Shown here: one piece after another, positions 1-10,428 of the stretch
How positions within the stretch are numbered: position 1 is the stretch's first letter
Layout of the letters: every line of letters begins with the position of its first letter
DNA from: Leishmania martiniquensis
Lineage: Eukaryota; Euglenozoa; Kinetoplastea; Trypanosomatida; Trypanosomatidae
Assembly: GCF_017916325.1 (NCBI RefSeq)
Contig: NC_090152.1
Span: 380,001-444,000, forward strand
Direction: 5' to 3'
DNA: 64,000 nucleotides
Program-made: the position numbers and the translations under genes
The notes under the pieces: model-generated
Databases searched by the model: none
Told to the model about the DNA's origin: nothing
The model's input: only the letters and a program-made list of their open reading frames with translations

Positions 1-903
1 CTCCATAACCTCAACCGCCGACGGCTTTATCACCACGAAGTCGAAGACGCACTCCTCCAGGAAGCCTTCCGCGATGAGGTGCCTCAGCAGCGCGATGAAC
101 GGCTCGAAGAATCCGCAGACATTCACGATACCGATCTTGGGCCGATAGGCGTTCAGCTGGAACAGCGTAATGACCTCCAGCAGCTCATCAAAGGTGCCGA
201 CACCGCCTGGCAACGCAACCACCGTGTTGGCATGGGCGAACATGATGCTCTTCCGCTCCGACATGGTGGCTGTCATGTAGAGGCGGTCGCCGATCATCGA
301 TCCCGATATCTCGCGCTCCGACAGGGAGCTGGGGATGACGGAGATGACCCTGCCATGCAGCGCGTGCGCCTCCTTCGCCAACTCGCCCATCACACCAACC
401 GTGCCGCCTCCGTAGACGAGCGGCTGCTTTGCCTCTTCGACGATGTACCTGGCAAGCGCCTTGGCCTCCTGCGTGTAGGCGGGCTTTCTGCCGCTACGCG
501 CACCAGCGAAAACCAACACACCCTTTCGCAAGAGCGGGTCGGCACTGTCCGCGTCAGAGCACTCCGGGGGCCTGCTGAGCATTACCCGCTGCACGCCGGC
601 GCTGCTGCCCACTGTCAACTTCTGTTCCTCCACAGCGATGCCCTCCACGACTTGGAAGAGGTTCTGCAGGTGTGCGCTCTTTAGGTGAACCTCTTCAAAG
701 TCGTGAAGGCTGCTGTAGCGCTCCATGACGAGGTACTGGTGAGACACCGGCCGGCCGTTCTCGAACACCTGATGAAGTTCATAGGTCAGGGCGCCGGGCT
801 CATTACGCACGACATGCTGCAGCAGCGGGGCGAAGGCGTTGAGGAACTGCTGCTCTGCCTCGTCGTCGCGAAGCTTCACAGTAAAGACAGCCGCCACGAC
901 CAT
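1..903 (-). CDS. ABM-domain / LOG-family fusion protein (partial, C-terminus beyond window)
   Basis: The ATG is at 903 and the frame stays open to position 1, so at least 301 residues are present and the stop is missing. Residues 1 to about 95 (start MVVAAVFTVKL, then NEPGALTYELHQ and YLVMERYSS) look like an antibiotic-biosynthesis-monooxygenase (ABM) dimeric ferredoxin-like fold. From about residue 135 it is a LOG/'lysine decarboxylase-like' Rossmann protein, with VFAGARSG, YGGGTVGVMG, the MSERK motif at 214-218 and PGGVGTFDE from residue 232. LOG enzymes hydrolyse nucleoside 5'-monophosphates (cytokinin riboside monophosphates in plants) to base plus ribose-5-phosphate. Both LOG hallmark motifs are intact, so phosphoribohydrolase activity is plausible. 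The ABM part may only serve dimerisation, or may bind a quinone or haem-like ligand. It is the last minus-strand gene visible. The family calls are firm; the substrate is unknown. Confidence 0.85.
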   Translation of the reverse strand, partial: MVVAAVFTVKLRDDEAEQQFLNAFAPLLQHVVRNEPGALTYELHQVFENGRPVSHQYLVMERYSSLHDFEEVHLKSAHLQNLFQVVEGIAVEEQKLTVGSSAGVQRVMLSRPPECSDADSADPLLRKGVLVFAGARSGRKPAYTQEAKALARYIVEEAKQPLVYGGGTVGVMGELAKEAHALHGRVISVIPSSLSEREISGSMIGDRLYMTATMSERKSIMFAHANTVVALPGGVGTFDELLEVITLFQLNAYRPKIGIVNVCGFFEPFIALLRHLIAEGFLEECVFDFVVIKPSAVEVME

Positions 904-2057
904 TTTCCTTTGCACGTTTGCACGCCGAAATGTGCTGTCGGGGGACAGCAGACCTGAGGGGCGGGGAGGCGCGCTTCCGTTAAGGTCGGCTAGGATAGGT
1001 AATGCACCAGCTGAGTATGAGGAGAGCTTCGACGTGGAGGGGAAAGGGGCGGGCAGAGATGGGGGGGGAGGCGGCGTTGGAGTTGCCCAATACACACGCA
1101 GACACATACAATCAGGTGGAGGGGAAGGGGGGGCGAAAGACCCACCCCCCTTTCCTTGAGCGACAAGTTGTAAGCGCTGCCCTTTTTCATCACCAACAGT
1201 GAGCGTACAACGAAGGGTGAAAACGAAGTGCTGACGGAGGGGCAGAAAAAGAGCACAAGGGCGAGCTCGTGCTAAGGTCAGGGGCGCCATCAGCCGTTTT
1301 TGGATGTAGAGAGAGTCCATCAGCGACGTACCTTGTGCTGGCTCACCAACTGCCTCTCTGCACAGCTCCGACGCCATCGCGTCCCCTGCGAGACCGCGAG
1401 CACGGCCGCACTAGCCGTGTCATCCAACCATGCCTTCATATCCGGGTGGACGCGTTCCGTGCCGCTTCGCCTCCCTTTTGTTTTCGGCAAAGCTGCCGCG
1501 ATACGCCACTTCATGACGCATTTGAAGAACAGACACACGCACAGGCAGACAGGCAGACAGAGAGAGGCGTATACACAGAGACAACAATGGGAGCGCATAG
1601 GTGTACCCATCGAGTTGGCATCACCTGGCAAGGAAGGAGGGGGAGATGACGAGAGTAGACAGCAACGCAAAGGAATTCAAGAACAGGAAAAGCAGTCGAT
1701 GCACATCGGAGGCGTAAAGGCGGCGGCCAGTCGTGGTGCGACGAGAACCCGACACTCGTCTTCCCCCTTTCCTTCCCTCTCCACGCACCTCCACCGCTGT
1801 TTCTGCAGAAGAAAGGAGGGGGAGGAGGGGTGGTGGTGGTGGGGACAACGAAAACTATCGCAGATAGATCGCAGCAGCAACGGCAGCGGAGCACCAAATG
1901 AAATAGTGGCTTACATGTACATCCATCAATGAATAGAGGTATGTCTCACCGTGGGAAGAGCCACCGGCATGAGCAGGAGGAGGAGGGGGGCAACAGCCAC
2001 ACAATAGAAACGAAAACGCCACTGACATCGAGTTCCAAACGCAAGCGCACAAATCCC

Positions 2058-2072
2058 TATATATATATATAT
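2058..2072. repeat. (TA)n microsatellite
   Basis: A 15-nt alternating TA tract, followed by an ATGCATGC step. It lies in the spacer between the kinesin and LOG-fusion genes. Confidence 0.85.
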
Positions 2073-3015
2073 GCATGCGTAGGCGAGCAACGGTGAGGAA
2101 GAGAGGGAGAGCAATGCCATGTAGAAGTGAAAGACACATCCGCTCAGTGAAGAAGAGAAAAAAAAGCTGACCTCTCTCAACGGCAACACATAGGTGCCGA
2201 AGCCGTTGCACGACGGAGAAAGGGGAGGGGGGAGGGGGTGACGCATATAAATATAAATATAATCTGTAAGTATCTGGAGGAAGAAAGTGCAGAGATGGGG
2301 AGAGGAATAGATGAGGAACAGCGACGGCGAGGGTGCCCTGCGCAGCCTATTCGCATCATCCGCGGAAGGCAGATCCCGTGCTTGCCCCCCCCTCCTCCCT
2401 TCTCCGCTCCGCAGACTTGACCGTATCCTCCCCCCACCCCCTTCCGCAGAAATTTTTGTTACCCCCCTCCCCTTTTTGTTTCCCTCCCGGTGTCGGCAAA
2501 CGAGCAAAAGGCGACACTGACGGTGCCAAACAGAGAGGGAGAGAAGTCCGCAACTCAGCCTGCGCGGCGGTACTCCGACCCCCCCTCTGTGATCTCACTT
2601 GTTTACATCGTTCACACCCTTTCCTCTTTGCACTTCCTTTACCCCCCCCCCCCGAAAGGCTACGCACATCCTTGAGATGGTGATTGAGGAGGGGAGGGAA
2701 GAGGGGGAGGGGCAGAGCCCTCTCTCTGAAGAGAACACATGAAGGGGAGCGACACGGTATAAAAGGGGCGTACGGGAGGAGGCAGAAGACGGGGCAGGAG
2801 GATTGACTATGACGTTTACGTATATATGTATTTATGTTTACTCACACAAACACACGCATACAAGCGAAAAAAAAACTAACGAGAAGCACGGGGTAGACGT
2901 GCCTTCCTTCGACAAAAAAAATGCCCATCGTCAAGAGGGCGAAGACGATGAAAGGGGGAAAGCCCACCCCTCCTCCCCTCTTCTTCAGACGAGAAGTGCA
3001 ACGCAACAGAGAAAG

Positions 3016-3030
3016 TATATATATATATAT
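3016..3030. repeat. (TA)n microsatellite
   Basis: A 15-nt alternating TA tract continuing into a GTATGTATATG run, in the same spacer as the tract at 2058-2072. Confidence 0.85.
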
Positions 3031-4424
3031 GTATGTATATGTTGAAAAACTAACGACGACAACACCTTTGAGAGGGCGGAGATGAGAAGCAATGAGGAGG
3101 GAGGGGGCGGGAGGTGCGTGTGCGTGCGATGGAGGAGGCAGCAGAAAGACGTCCCGGCACAAAAAAGGGTGAGGGAGAAAGAGCAAAGGGGCCCCTCCGG
3201 TAGAGATACACCCGTCCTACACACATGGGCAGCTAATGGGGCGAGGCGAGAGACAGCGCCAAGGAAACACACGAAGCGACGGTCCATAGCGTAACACAGA
3301 GCACAGCGCAATAGAGCAATAAGAAGAGGGAAGGAGGAAGAAGGAGAGGGATCATAAAGCCGCGTGGCCGCTTCTCAGCCTCACACATTCACAGACAGAC
3401 TTTAGCACGGGCCAGAAGTCGAGCACCACCGACGATGGTCGAGACACACACACACACATTTACACACACAGAGAGAAAGAGCGACACAAAGAAATAGAAG
3501 ATGAAATGTCGGGAGGGGTAGGGGTAGGGGTGTGGTGTGGTGTGCGCATGTACGTTCCAGTCGTACAACCACTTCCCCCCTCCCCCATTCCCCTTCAATG
3601 GCAGTTCCATCTGCTGAAGAGGAGAGTCAAATGGACATCGACCAGCAAAGACGAGTTCCACCGAACGAGTGAGGGAAGAGGTAAAGGAGAGGTTCACTGT
3701 ATATGTTTCGCTGCGTACAGATTCGCGTGGCGCGCTCACCTCGAGGTAGCTCAAGCCGTCCACACTGGTGTGGGCAGCGTGAGACGCATCGGGGTCGCAC
3801 TGATACGTTCCACATCACATGCATGGTACCAACGTGTGAGCTGTCGCAGCTGACCATGACGCGGCGCCATGCACACCGACGTATTCCTCTGACCTCTCCA
3901 CACTGCAGAAGCCTGACGCTGCGAGGTGACCACGAGAGACGGCGCAGCATGGGCAAGGGAAGGAGAGAGCACTGGACATACCCGCACGCAGACCGGAGTA
4001 CTGGACCTCTGAGATGCTGCGCGCACTGAGAGGTGTGTGTGTGTGCCCCCGGCATGAGGGGATCAAAGGAAGCGTTAGCACAACAAAGAGGAACAAGATA
4101 GCGTCACGGGGGAGTACGGCAGCGAGAGGGACACCGCATAGCGTCACTTTTTCTTTCGGTAAGGGTGTACACGGCCTGAGGTGGGAGAGGAGGGTGGTGG
4201 ACGTGAAGAAAGAGAGAGAGGGAGAGAGATGAAAAGGTAACACAAAGACGTAAAGCGAAGAAGAGGCTGAGCAGTAGAGAGGGAGGAGGGCTGGGGGGAG
4301 TCAGTTGAAGCGGAAGGGCCAAAGAACACACACACACACACTTATACACACACACCAATGGTCAGCACCATTTCAAGAGAAGGAAGGCGACGGCGGCGTA
4401 TGAGTCTGCACATCACTTCTCTTA

Positions 4425-7232
4425 CTACGAGTGCTCGGAGTCGTCTGAGGGATCTGCCGCGCCACGCCTCGCCACCGTCTTGGCGCTGCGCACCTCACCC
4501 ATAGCGAAGAGGTCGTCCTTGCGACGCCGCTCCTGCTTTGCGCGCTCGAGGGCGTTTTGGATTTGCTCCTTCTGCTCCACTGCCTCCGCCTCGTCATCGG
4601 AGAGCTCCATGCGGCGCAGCATACGCAGCTGCTCCATCTTCTTCTCTTCCAACGCGTTGCGCAGGTCTTCGCACTCGCACACCTTCATGTCAAACCGTGC
4701 CTCCCAACCGTTCAGTTCCTCCTGCAGCCTGTGCATCTTCTTCTTCAGTTTCTTTTGGCGAAGAGCCATTTCGCTGAGCTCGACATTGCGCTGCTCCGAA
4801 AATTCGGTCACACGTTTGTTGATGAGCTGCTGCATCTGCGCATCTTTGCACTCTAGCTGTTCGCGAAACTGCTGCTCCAGCGCCACGAGGGCCTCGGTCT
4901 TGTCTCGCAGCGAGGTTTGGAAGTACTCCGCCTTCTCGTTGTTCTTGACGATGATTGCCTTCTGCTTCTCCAGCAAGGTGCGCAGCTGATCCAACTGGTC
5001 GGAGCGCTCGCGCAGGCGGGTCTCCAGCCGCGTCACATCGTCCTCATAACGGGAGGCGTCCGCCAGCTTCGCCTCGTACTCATGCTGCAGCTTGGCGAGC
5101 TGTCGGTCGTGCTGCGCCATGGTAGACTCCGCCTTGGCCAGCTCCGTGCGTTGGGCCTCCAGTTCCGCGTAAAGTGCCTCGCGAGAGGCAGTCACGTTCA
5201 CCACCTTGGCCTTCGCTTCTTCAAGCTCCGCCTGCAGCCTGCTAATGGCGGCGGCGCTCTGGGCCGCCACGCTGGCGGACGGCTGCAGCTCCAGCGCCAC
5301 GGCGGGGTCGGCCGCTGCCTTCGTCATGGGGGCGGAGTCCGAGTGCTGCCGGGGTGCAGCCACCGCGGCGGTCGAGCCCGACCCCGTGGACGCCACCGCC
5401 ATCAGCTGACGCCGCAAATTCTCATTTTCCTCACGCAGAAGTTTCATCGCCGCTGCGCCGCTGTCGTCGATCTTCAGGGCCGCCAGCAGCTTCTCCTGTT
5501 GCTGCCTCAGGGCCGCCGCTACTGGAGCGTCGTCGCCACTACCGCCAAGCGCTTGTGAGGTGCCCTTCCACTCGGCCAGCTCTTCCTTCACTTCCGCCAG
5601 GTGCCGCTCCAGCTGCGCCTTACTGGACTTGAGCTCCTTCTTGGTTGCCTTGTGCTCCGCCTGCGACGCTTTGAGGTCCGCCGTCAGAGACTGGATCTTC
5701 TCGAGCAAGGCTGCCTCACCGCCCTCTTCGACCTTTTTCTTGACGCTTCGAAGCACCTCCTCGAGTGACTTCGTCGCCTGCAGCTGCTCCAGCGTCTGCG
5801 CCGCCTTCTCCTTTGGTGTCAGGAGGCAGTTGTAGCACTGCGACCAGACGTCCTTCAGCGCCGACTGCATTGCCGCCCCACTGCTTTCAGAGATCTGCAG
5901 CTGATTCTGCAGCTGGCTAATCTCGTCTTCCATGGAAAGGAGGCGGGCGCTAAAGGACTGCCGCTCTCCTGCGAGGGTGGCCTTCACTGTTTCGTAGTCG
6001 ACCATATCGGCTTCGCGGCTCTTTGTGGCGTTGTCCAGTTGTACCTCCAGGTCGCCAACCCTCTCCTGAAGGTGCTCCACCTCCTTCTCCAGCCCGGCCG
6101 TGCCCTCGTTCTCGTACTTGGCCAGTTTATCGCGCAGCTCCTTCACCATTTCCGTCAACTCGGCAATCTTCTGATCCTTCGAGTCCATGTTCACGACCGG
6201 CTTGTTCTTGATCTGCTTGGCGCGATCGGCGAAGCGCAGTGTCGACACCGTCTCCGACATGTTGCGCTCGCTGGGATTGATGTTGGCAAACATGACGGTC
6301 TTGCTGTTTCCTCCAAGCGAGTCCTTCAGCAGCATCGTCAGAGGGCTGCTGCGGAACGGGACGTGGGCGCCGCCCTTGACGATGGTGTCGATGACGGTGC
6401 CGAGCGCGCTCAGCGAGAGGTTGATGTTGCACCCTTCCTTTAGGGTGTCACCCGAGGCGCCGGTCTTGCCCTGGCGCTCCGAGCCAGCCAGATCGACCAG
6501 GTTCAGCTTACTCGCCACGGCGCGGGTGCTACCGTCCTCAAGCGTCTCGGTGCACTCCAAGATGAGTGAGAAAACAGAGTGCGAGCGGCTGCTGTCCGCG
6601 TTCAGCTCCGTGGACCCGACGCGGCGACGGTCCGTGCCCTCCTCCAGGTGCCGGATGACATCTTCCGGGAACTTGACCTGCGCCACGACAGCGCCCTGGA
6701 CAAAAAAGGTATGATCCTTATTCTCGCGGATATCGAGCGGCACCTGCTGCTTGGCCAGCAGGTCACGCACCTTGCCATTGTACAGCTCCATGAAGGAGAC
6801 GTACATGCTGACGGTTGTACCGGGCACCTCCTGTTTCTTTTTCTTTGCCGAGTTGAAAATGTACTTGACGCAGCGGGGGATGACCCCCTCAAGCGCGTCG
6901 TCGCCCATCACTCCCGTCATGGTGTGTGTCTTTCCGGAGCCGGACTGGCCGTAGGCGAATACTGTCGCATTGAAGCCGCTGAGCACGGACTCCGTCAGAG
7001 GCATAATGAACTGTGTGAATATGTCCTGCTGGGAGAAGCTGTTGCTGATCACCGCGTCAAATGTCCAGCGGTCGGGCTCGCCGATGATGCTCTTCACCGC
7101 CACGGTGTTCTGCACCATGTCAAGGTCGACGCAGCTCTTGTGGCCCGCCGCCTTCTCCTTTTCGCTCAGGGGACGACATCGCACGAGCACCTTTATGTTC
7201 TCCGCCCCAGCGGCGTGATCCTTCTTGCCCAT
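4425..7232 (-). CDS. Kinesin, OSM3-like / kinesin-2 family
   Basis: The protein has 935 residues from the ATG at 7232; the frame is open 51 nt further upstream, but only to a GTG. The N-terminal motor spans about residues 10-345. It carries the P-loop GQSGSGKT at 95-102, switch I SSRSHS at 214-219, switch II DLAGSE at 247-252, and the microtubule-binding segment HVPFRSSPLTMLLKDSLGG. The remainder, about 360-900, is heptad-rich coiled coil broken by Ala/Gly/Ser stretches, with an acidic Ser/Asp tail ending DDSEHS. A plus-end motor of this type normally moves IFT trains in the flagellum. On the minus strand an AG lies at 7308-7307 behind a pyrimidine tract, a plausible trans-splice site giving a 5' UTR of about 75 nt. 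Motor class is certain; the OSM3/kinesin-2 subfamily rests on motor sequence resemblance and remembered gene order. Confidence 0.93.
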   Translation of the reverse strand: MGKKDHAAGAENIKVLVRCRPLSEKEKAAGHKSCVDLDMVQNTVAVKSIIGEPDRWTFDAVISNSFSQQDIFTQFIMPLTESVLSGFNATVFAYGQSGSGKTHTMTGVMGDDALEGVIPRCVKYIFNSAKKKKQEVPGTTVSMYVSFMELYNGKVRDLLAKQQVPLDIRENKDHTFFVQGAVVAQVKFPEDVIRHLEEGTDRRRVGSTELNADSSRSHSVFSLILECTETLEDGSTRAVASKLNLVDLAGSERQGKTGASGDTLKEGCNINLSLSALGTVIDTIVKGGAHVPFRSSPLTMLLKDSLGGNSKTVMFANINPSERNMSETVSTLRFADRAKQIKNKPVVNMDSKDQKIAELTEMVKELRDKLAKYENEGTAGLEKEVEHLQERVGDLEVQLDNATKSREADMVDYETVKATLAGERQSFSARLLSMEDEISQLQNQLQISESSGAAMQSALKDVWSQCYNCLLTPKEKAAQTLEQLQATKSLEEVLRSVKKKVEEGGEAALLEKIQSLTADLKASQAEHKATKKELKSSKAQLERHLAEVKEELAEWKGTSQALGGSGDDAPVAAALRQQQEKLLAALKIDDSGAAAMKLLREENENLRRQLMAVASTGSGSTAAVAAPRQHSDSAPMTKAAADPAVALELQPSASVAAQSAAAISRLQAELEEAKAKVVNVTASREALYAELEAQRTELAKAESTMAQHDRQLAKLQHEYEAKLADASRYEDDVTRLETRLRERSDQLDQLRTLLEKQKAIIVKNNEKAEYFQTSLRDKTEALVALEQQFREQLECKDAQMQQLINKRVTEFSEQRNVELSEMALRQKKLKKKMHRLQEELNGWEARFDMKVCECEDLRNALEEKKMEQLRMLRRMELSDDEAEAVEQKEQIQNALERAKQERRRKDDLFAMGEVRSAKTVARRGAADPSDDSEHS

Positions 7233-7305
7233 CGACGATGGCGCGGCGGGAGGAGGAGGAGAAGTTTTGCACGACACCGCCACGCGCTAGACCTGTAGGA
7301 GCGCG

Positions 7306-7321
7306 CCTGTACGCGTACAGG
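7306..7321. repeat. Perfect 16-bp palindrome upstream of kinesin
   Basis: CCTGTACGCGTACAGG is self-complementary over its whole length. It covers the predicted minus-strand splice acceptor AG, about 75 nt upstream of the kinesin ATG. Confidence 0.6.
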
Positions 7322-7598
7322 GGCAAGAAGAGAGAGAGGGAGATCTAGAGGACGTGGTGGTGAATGTATCTGTGTATGGGGTGGGAGGCAGAGAGGTGGG
7401 TTGGGGGCTCCTGCGATGAAGGGTGAAGGGGCGTTAGGGATGACGGAGTTCCCTCCGCTTTGCAAGACGCTAAGCGCAAATGTGCTTTTAATGTGTGCGT
7501 GTGTGCGTGTCTGCCGATACATCCACTGCTGCTTTCCTTCTTCCCGAATGGCTAAGGAGTGTTTGAGTCCATTGGCAACAGCGCACAGTCGATGAGTG

Positions 7599-7612
7599 TG
7601 CGCGTACGCGCA
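7599..7612. repeat. 14-bp palindrome
   Basis: TGCGCGTACGCGCA reads the same on both strands. It lies in the spacer upstream of the kinesin gene. Confidence 0.6.
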
Positions 7613-8190
7613 TGATTCGTGTGGGGTGGTCGTGGGAACGACGGCCGTAAGGAAAAGGAAGGTGCGAATGGGGGCCGAGAGAGCAGAAAATGACTGAGAG
7701 GAGTGTGGAGGGGTGCTGGATCTGCTACCGCCCCCCCCCCCCGTGCACAGTTACACTGCTCTGCTTCCCTTCTTGCTCTCTTTCACACCGAGGCACGTAC
7801 AAACGCCCGCGGGCACGCAAGGCGGCAGCTTTCACCTCTGATGTGCGCTTTCAGTCATGCGAGAACTCGGAGGAAGTCGTGTGTCGGGGCGGACGAGGGG
7901 GAGGAGGAGATGGGAGAGGGTGGGTGAGCAGGGGGAGCGCGACGATGGAGGGCATCGCACATCCGCACACACGCGCCGCTACCGCTGTGCTTCACAGGAA
8001 GCATTAGGCAACCGCCCAAACCAATCGAACAAACGAGATAAATGCGACGCAGCTGATTAAATGACCCCGCGAGGCTATCCTTCACTATCACTTGTTGGCC
8101 CCGGCCCGCGTACCATCGCCTCCGCAGGCGGCACGGAAGAGAAGGGAAGAGAGGGCAGTGCGTGTGTGTGTGTGGGGGGCTCTTCTTAGA

Positions 8191-9651
8191 CTATGTAACG
8201 TTCTGCGTCGCGGCGGCGGCTTCGTCTTCCCATGCCTTCAGCGCCGCCAGTATATCCGCCGACACTACCGGCTCAACGACCAGGGGTAGAGGTCTTTCAC
8301 GTGCTGTCGGACGCAGCTGCATCCCGTTCAGCACCTTCAAAGCCCGCACCGCGGTGGATGTCGAGGTGAACACGACCTCAACCGTCTTCGTGTTTGGGTG
8401 GATCACGGCCACCGCGTCACCGCGAGGAAGATTACCCATCTCGGTGACGTCTGCGGAGGCAAGGGGCGCCCAGGAGAGCTTGGATGTCGCCTCTTTCGAC
8501 AAGTACCGAGTTGGCGCGGCTGCCGGCGAGGGTGCGCCTTGTCGCAGTGGGCGACGTTCATGGCCAGCCGCTGCCGTTGCCGCGGCGGCAGCAGGCATGT
8601 TGCCAGAGCTGCGGCGCACCATACAGCTCACCAGCTCATTGGCGTCCTTTCCCTTGCAGACGTGCTGAACGCACAGCTCTCGCACTTCCATGGCGCCCAT
8701 GTTCAGAGGCACGTTGTGTACCCGAACGACGTGGCTCGAAAGGCGGGTCACACCCGCTGCATCGATGAAGGTGCTGAGCGCGCATCGACGCTGCAGGTGC
8801 TGCAGCAGACTCGCACGGCTCAATGGGTTTCCCGGAGAAAGAACGCTTCCTTCGACGCTCTCCATGTCGACTCCAGACGCCGCCATGCGATCGACGACGG
8901 CGCTAAGGCGATCCGCGGCGAAAATGTTGATGGCGAGCTGATCTAGCCGAGCTTCCAGCGTGGCTACCTGCTGCGCTAGCTGCGCGCTTGAGGGCGAAGT
9001 GGCGGGTGCGACTGTCGTGACCGTTTGTGGCGCAGGCATAGGGGAGACACCGCCGTTACAGCTTGCCGAGGGCGGGGCGCGTGCATCGAAGCGGGGCTCC
9101 GGCAGTGATGGAGCGTCCTCCTCCTCCTTACCGCTGCCCGTTGCTACTTGTCCCCCTGAAGAGTCGGCAAGCTGCCGTCGTTCCATTTGCTGCACGAGCA
9201 GGTCAGTGTTTCGCTGGCCTAAGACCACTTCTCCGATGGTGCGATGCACCTCGTTGAGCTTCCCCTGCAGGCTATCCGCAGTACTCTCTATCTGCGCCAC
9301 GCGCCGCGTAAGGAGCAGGAGCTCTTGCTGTATCAACCGAACTGTTTCTTCCTGTGCGCACAGCGTGTGTTGGGTCCGACGTGTGAGCTCGCGTAGCTGA
9401 TCGACAGCGCGCGTGAGGGCCGAGAGTGCTGATGAAGGTCCCGGAGAATCCGTTGCCGGAGAGGCAGACGGTGCCGCGCTTGTGCGAGTGCCCTCTGATG
9501 CTGGGAGAGACGCACTTGCTGCTTCTCGCGCCACGGAGGCACTGTCACAAGCATTTAGAATTCTTTCGTGTTCCCCAGTGGGACGGGAGGTTCCGCGAAG
9601 GCAAAGCGGCGTTCTCGCCAGCGAGAGCCGGCGCACCGTTATCCTCCACAT
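8191..9651 (-). CDS. Conserved hypothetical protein, probably mitochondrial, RRM-like C-terminus
   Basis: The protein has 486 residues from the ATG at 9651. A minus-strand pyrimidine tract (CTCCTTCTTTTTGTTTG and onward) ends in an AG at 9666-9665. This puts the likely trans-splice site only about 14 nt upstream and excludes a longer in-frame start at 9714. The start MWRITVRRLSLARTPLCLRG is basic and hydroxylated with no acidic residue, as in mitochondrial presequences. A predicted coiled coil follows (about 90-160, heptads in LRELTRRTQ through LVQQMERRQ), then a disordered linker. The C-terminus has an RRM-like pattern: VVRVHNVPLNMGAMEVREL resembles beta1/alpha1, and VEVVFTSTSTAVRALKVLNGM resembles beta3/alpha2. 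The canonical RNP aromatics are poorly conserved. A mitochondrial RNA-binding role is inference. Confidence 0.75.
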   Translation of the reverse strand: MWRITVRRLSLARTPLCLRGTSRPTGEHERILNACDSASVAREAASASLPASEGTRTSAAPSASPATDSPGPSSALSALTRAVDQLRELTRRTQHTLCAQEETVRLIQQELLLLTRRVAQIESTADSLQGKLNEVHRTIGEVVLGQRNTDLLVQQMERRQLADSSGGQVATGSGKEEEDAPSLPEPRFDARAPPSASCNGGVSPMPAPQTVTTVAPATSPSSAQLAQQVATLEARLDQLAINIFAADRLSAVVDRMAASGVDMESVEGSVLSPGNPLSRASLLQHLQRRCALSTFIDAAGVTRLSSHVVRVHNVPLNMGAMEVRELCVQHVCKGKDANELVSCMVRRSSGNMPAAAAATAAAGHERRPLRQGAPSPAAAPTRYLSKEATSKLSWAPLASADVTEMGNLPRGDAVAVIHPNTKTVEVVFTSTSTAVRALKVLNGMQLRPTARERPLPLVVEPVVSADILAALKAWEDEAAAATQNVT

Positions 9652-10428
9652 GTGCGCGTGTGTGCTGGAGGAGCACAAACAAAAAGAAGGAGCAACAGAG
9701 ACGCCAGAAGCCAACGCGACGTGTGGCCGACGACGAGGGAAAGAGAGAGAGATTGTGTGTGTGTGTATCGCTGGGATGGGGAGACAAAAATGACGCGCAC
9801 CTGCTGAGAACCAGCGCTACTTTTGAAGAGTGCGTGATGCTCCTATTCTCAGAGCGAGAGAGAGAGTATGCAGATATCCCCCCTTTTTTGTACATGAGGA
9901 ATGGGGACGAGGGATAACGTGTGCGCGGCGTGCTGGAAGCACAACGATGAGAGAAAGAGAGGGGGCAGAGCGATGATGATGAGGGGATGAGAGCGTCGCC
10001 TCATCGCCCTCACCCCCTCATCGCGGCCTCGCTCCTTTTCCTGCTTTCTCCAGCTGTTTCTTCTCTCCGTGACAAGGGCTCGACCTGCTGCAGCGCAAGA
10101 AGAGGATGGAGGACTGGAGCGGGATGTAAATGTGCGCTAGCGCACGCCGCTGCCGGGTCACCGCTCTCTCTCTCCCTCTCGCGTGCGCGCGCTCCCCTAC
10201 CTCCCCGTCCCCTCCAACACATACGAGCACAGGCGACAAGCAGAGCTTCATTAGTCGTGCTGAAAAAAAAAGCCGATGGTTACGTGATGGGGCCCGTGCG
10301 CAGCGAAAGGAAGGCGGTCGTGCATACCCCCCCTTCGCTCACCCCATGATGGGCACATGTGACTGAGCCCAGCGGCCTCGGGCGGACGCGCAGCAGAGGT
10401 AGGTGCCACTGCCCTCTCGTCATCTCGC
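9652..10428. other. Intergenic spacer
   Basis: Low-complexity GA- and GT-rich DNA between two minus-strand genes. It includes the probable poly-pyrimidine tract and acceptor of the downstream mitochondrial gene near 9665-9700. No supported coding frame. Confidence 0.7.

Larger units (their letters stand above)
904..4424. other. Intergenic spacer, kinesin 3' UTR / LOG-fusion 5' UTR
   Basis: About 3.5 kb without a credible gene. It holds purine/pyrimidine-biased low-complexity DNA, two (TA)n tracts and short CA/GA runs. The open frames here are composed of repeated Cys/Val, Arg/Glu or Pro/Ser stretches typical of translated microsatellites. It probably contains the kinesin 3' UTR and the poly-pyrimidine and splice-acceptor signals (on the minus strand) for the ABM-LOG gene. 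Confidence 0.7.
7233..8190. other. Intergenic spacer
   Basis: Kinesin 5' UTR and 3' UTR of the next upstream gene on the minus strand. It contains a 14-bp palindrome (7599-7612) and a 12-nt C tract (7731-7742). No supported gene is seen. Confidence 0.7.

Noticed and set aside
79..684. 201-codon plus-strand frame at the left edge
   Set aside because: It is antisense to the ABM-LOG fusion, whose motifs are clear on the minus strand.
4917..5558. 213-codon plus-strand frame inside the kinesin gene
   Set aside because: Antisense shadow of the kinesin coiled coil; Leu/Arg-rich with no domain.
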